The notes below the pieces were generated by a model. That model worked only from the letters and a program-made list of their open reading frames with translations, was not told the origin of the DNA and searched no databases. Positions 6,211-6,817 of a DNA stretch of 6,817 nucleotides are shown here, piece by piece. Positions within the stretch are counted from its first letter, which is position 1, and every line of letters starts with the position of its first letter. Both the position numbers and the translations under genes were made by a program. This DNA comes from Planctomycetota bacterium (GTDB lineage Bacteria; Planctomycetota; B129-G9), in assembly GCA_030607235.1 (NCBI GenBank), contig JAUWEX010000060.1, positions 1 to 6,817 on the forward strand, in the 5' to 3' direction.

Positions 6211-6817
6211 GTGGACAAGATTAAAATCGGAATCGTTGGAGTCGGCAACTGCGCCTGCTCGCTGGTACAGGGCATGGAATACTACAAGGACAAATCCAGC
6301 GAAGAGATTATCGGCCTGATGCACCCCGAAATCAGCGGCTACAAGCCCTCCGATATCGAGGTCGTGCTCGCCTTCGACGTGGATAAGCGCAAGGTCGGCA
6401 AAGACGTCTCCGAAGCAATCTTCGCCCCGCCCAACTGCACCACGGCCTTCTGCCCCGATGTTCCCAAAACCGGCGTAACCGTTCAAATGGGCCGCATCCT
6501 CGACGGCATCTCGGAGCACATGAAGTATTACAGCGAAAACTGCGCCTTCCTGCCCGCCGAAAACAAAAAAGAAGCCACCAAAGAAAGCGTCGTCGACGCG
6601 CTCAAGCAATCCGGCGCGGAAGTGCTGCTCAACTACCTGCCGGTCGGCTCCGAAAAGGCGGCGAAGTTCTACGCGGAGTGCGCGCTCGATGCCGGGGTGG
6701 CGCTGATCAACAACATGCCCGTCTTCATCGCCAGCGACCCAGCGTGGAGCAAGCGTTTCGAGCAGGCAGGCATCCCAATCATCGGCGACGACATCAAATC
6801 GCAACTCGGCGCGACCA
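6211..6817 (+). CDS. ino1: Myo-inositol-1-phosphate synthase (3' partial)
   Basis: The enzyme converts D-glucose-6-phosphate to 1D-myo-inositol-3-phosphate with bound NAD+ (EC 5.5.1.4), the first step towards inositol lipids and solutes; it is cytoplasmic. The 202 residues visible are roughly the N-terminal half. The Rossmann motif IGIVGVGNCACSLVQG starts at residue 6. FDVD follows at 55-58, then NYLPVGSE (141-148), INNMPVFIASDP (166-177) and GDDIKSQ (192-198), all strongly conserved in the bacterial form typified by Mycobacterium tuberculosis Ino1. The start is taken as GTG 6211 because of the ribosome site ahead of it. An in-frame ATG at 6184 would add nine residues (MQRSGGSPS) but lacks a clear ribosome site. 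It is divergently transcribed from the permease-comF operon. The C-terminal half lies beyond the window. Confidence 0.93.
   Translation, partial: MDKIKIGIVGVGNCACSLVQGMEYYKDKSSEEIIGLMHPEISGYKPSDIEVVLAFDVDKRKVGKDVSEAIFAPPNCTTAFCPDVPKTGVTVQMGRILDGISEHMKYYSENCAFLPAENKKEATKESVVDALKQSGAEVLLNYLPVGSEKAAKFYAECALDAGVALINNMPVFIASDPAWSKRFEQAGIPIIGDDIKSQLGAT

Noticed and set aside
6151..6804. 217-residue minus-strand open frame opposite ino1
   Set aside because: A shadow of ino1, whose plus-strand translation carries all expected motifs.
1..6817. Defence, mobile-element or CRISPR system
   Set aside because: No transposase, integrase, nuclease, helicase or regular repeat-spacer array in any frame read; every long gene has a housekeeping or envelope-type explanation.

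Overview
The window looks like chromosomal DNA from a GC-rich bacterium, most plausibly a member of the Planctomycetota (Phycisphaerae-like), and possibly an anaerobe. This is inference from gene content: two large TPR plus PQQ-like β-propeller proteins side by side, a bacterial ('actinobacterial-type') myo-inositol-1-phosphate synthase, and cysteine-rich exported proteins. No rRNA or other marker gene is present to fix the taxonomy. I saw no tRNA, rRNA, CRISPR array, insertion sequence or phage gene.

Region 1 (1-4068, plus strand) holds two tandem, distantly paralogous genes. The first is cut by the left edge and ends at 1886. It has a TPR-like helical region followed by a β-propeller of about eight PQQ-like repeats, with an HtrA-type PDZ domain inserted between repeats 1 and 2. 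The second (1906-4068) begins 19 bp later with a signal peptide. It has the same helical-plus-propeller layout but no PDZ. They are probably one transcription unit starting left of the window and probably act outside the cytoplasm as scaffolds or binding proteins. Their ligands cannot be read from the sequence.

Region 2 (4055-6015, minus strand) is a two-gene operon running towards region 1: an AI-2E family membrane permease, then a ComF-type phosphoribosyltransferase, coupled by an ATGA stop/start overlap. The end of comF overlaps the end of the second propeller gene by 14 bp. A strong tandem-dyad hairpin lies just past the comF stop, inside the neighbouring coding sequence.

Region 3 (6016-6210) is a 195-bp divergent intergenic region. 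It carries one plausible promoter for each direction, a 10-bp perfect palindrome and a 9-bp direct repeat.

Region 4 (6211 to the right edge, plus strand) is the N-terminal half of inositol-1-phosphate synthase (ino1), which makes inositol phosphate from glucose-6-phosphate.

The genes do not form one obvious pathway. The strongest candidates for something unusual are the PDZ-in-propeller architecture and the overlapping convergent gene ends with their shared hairpin.
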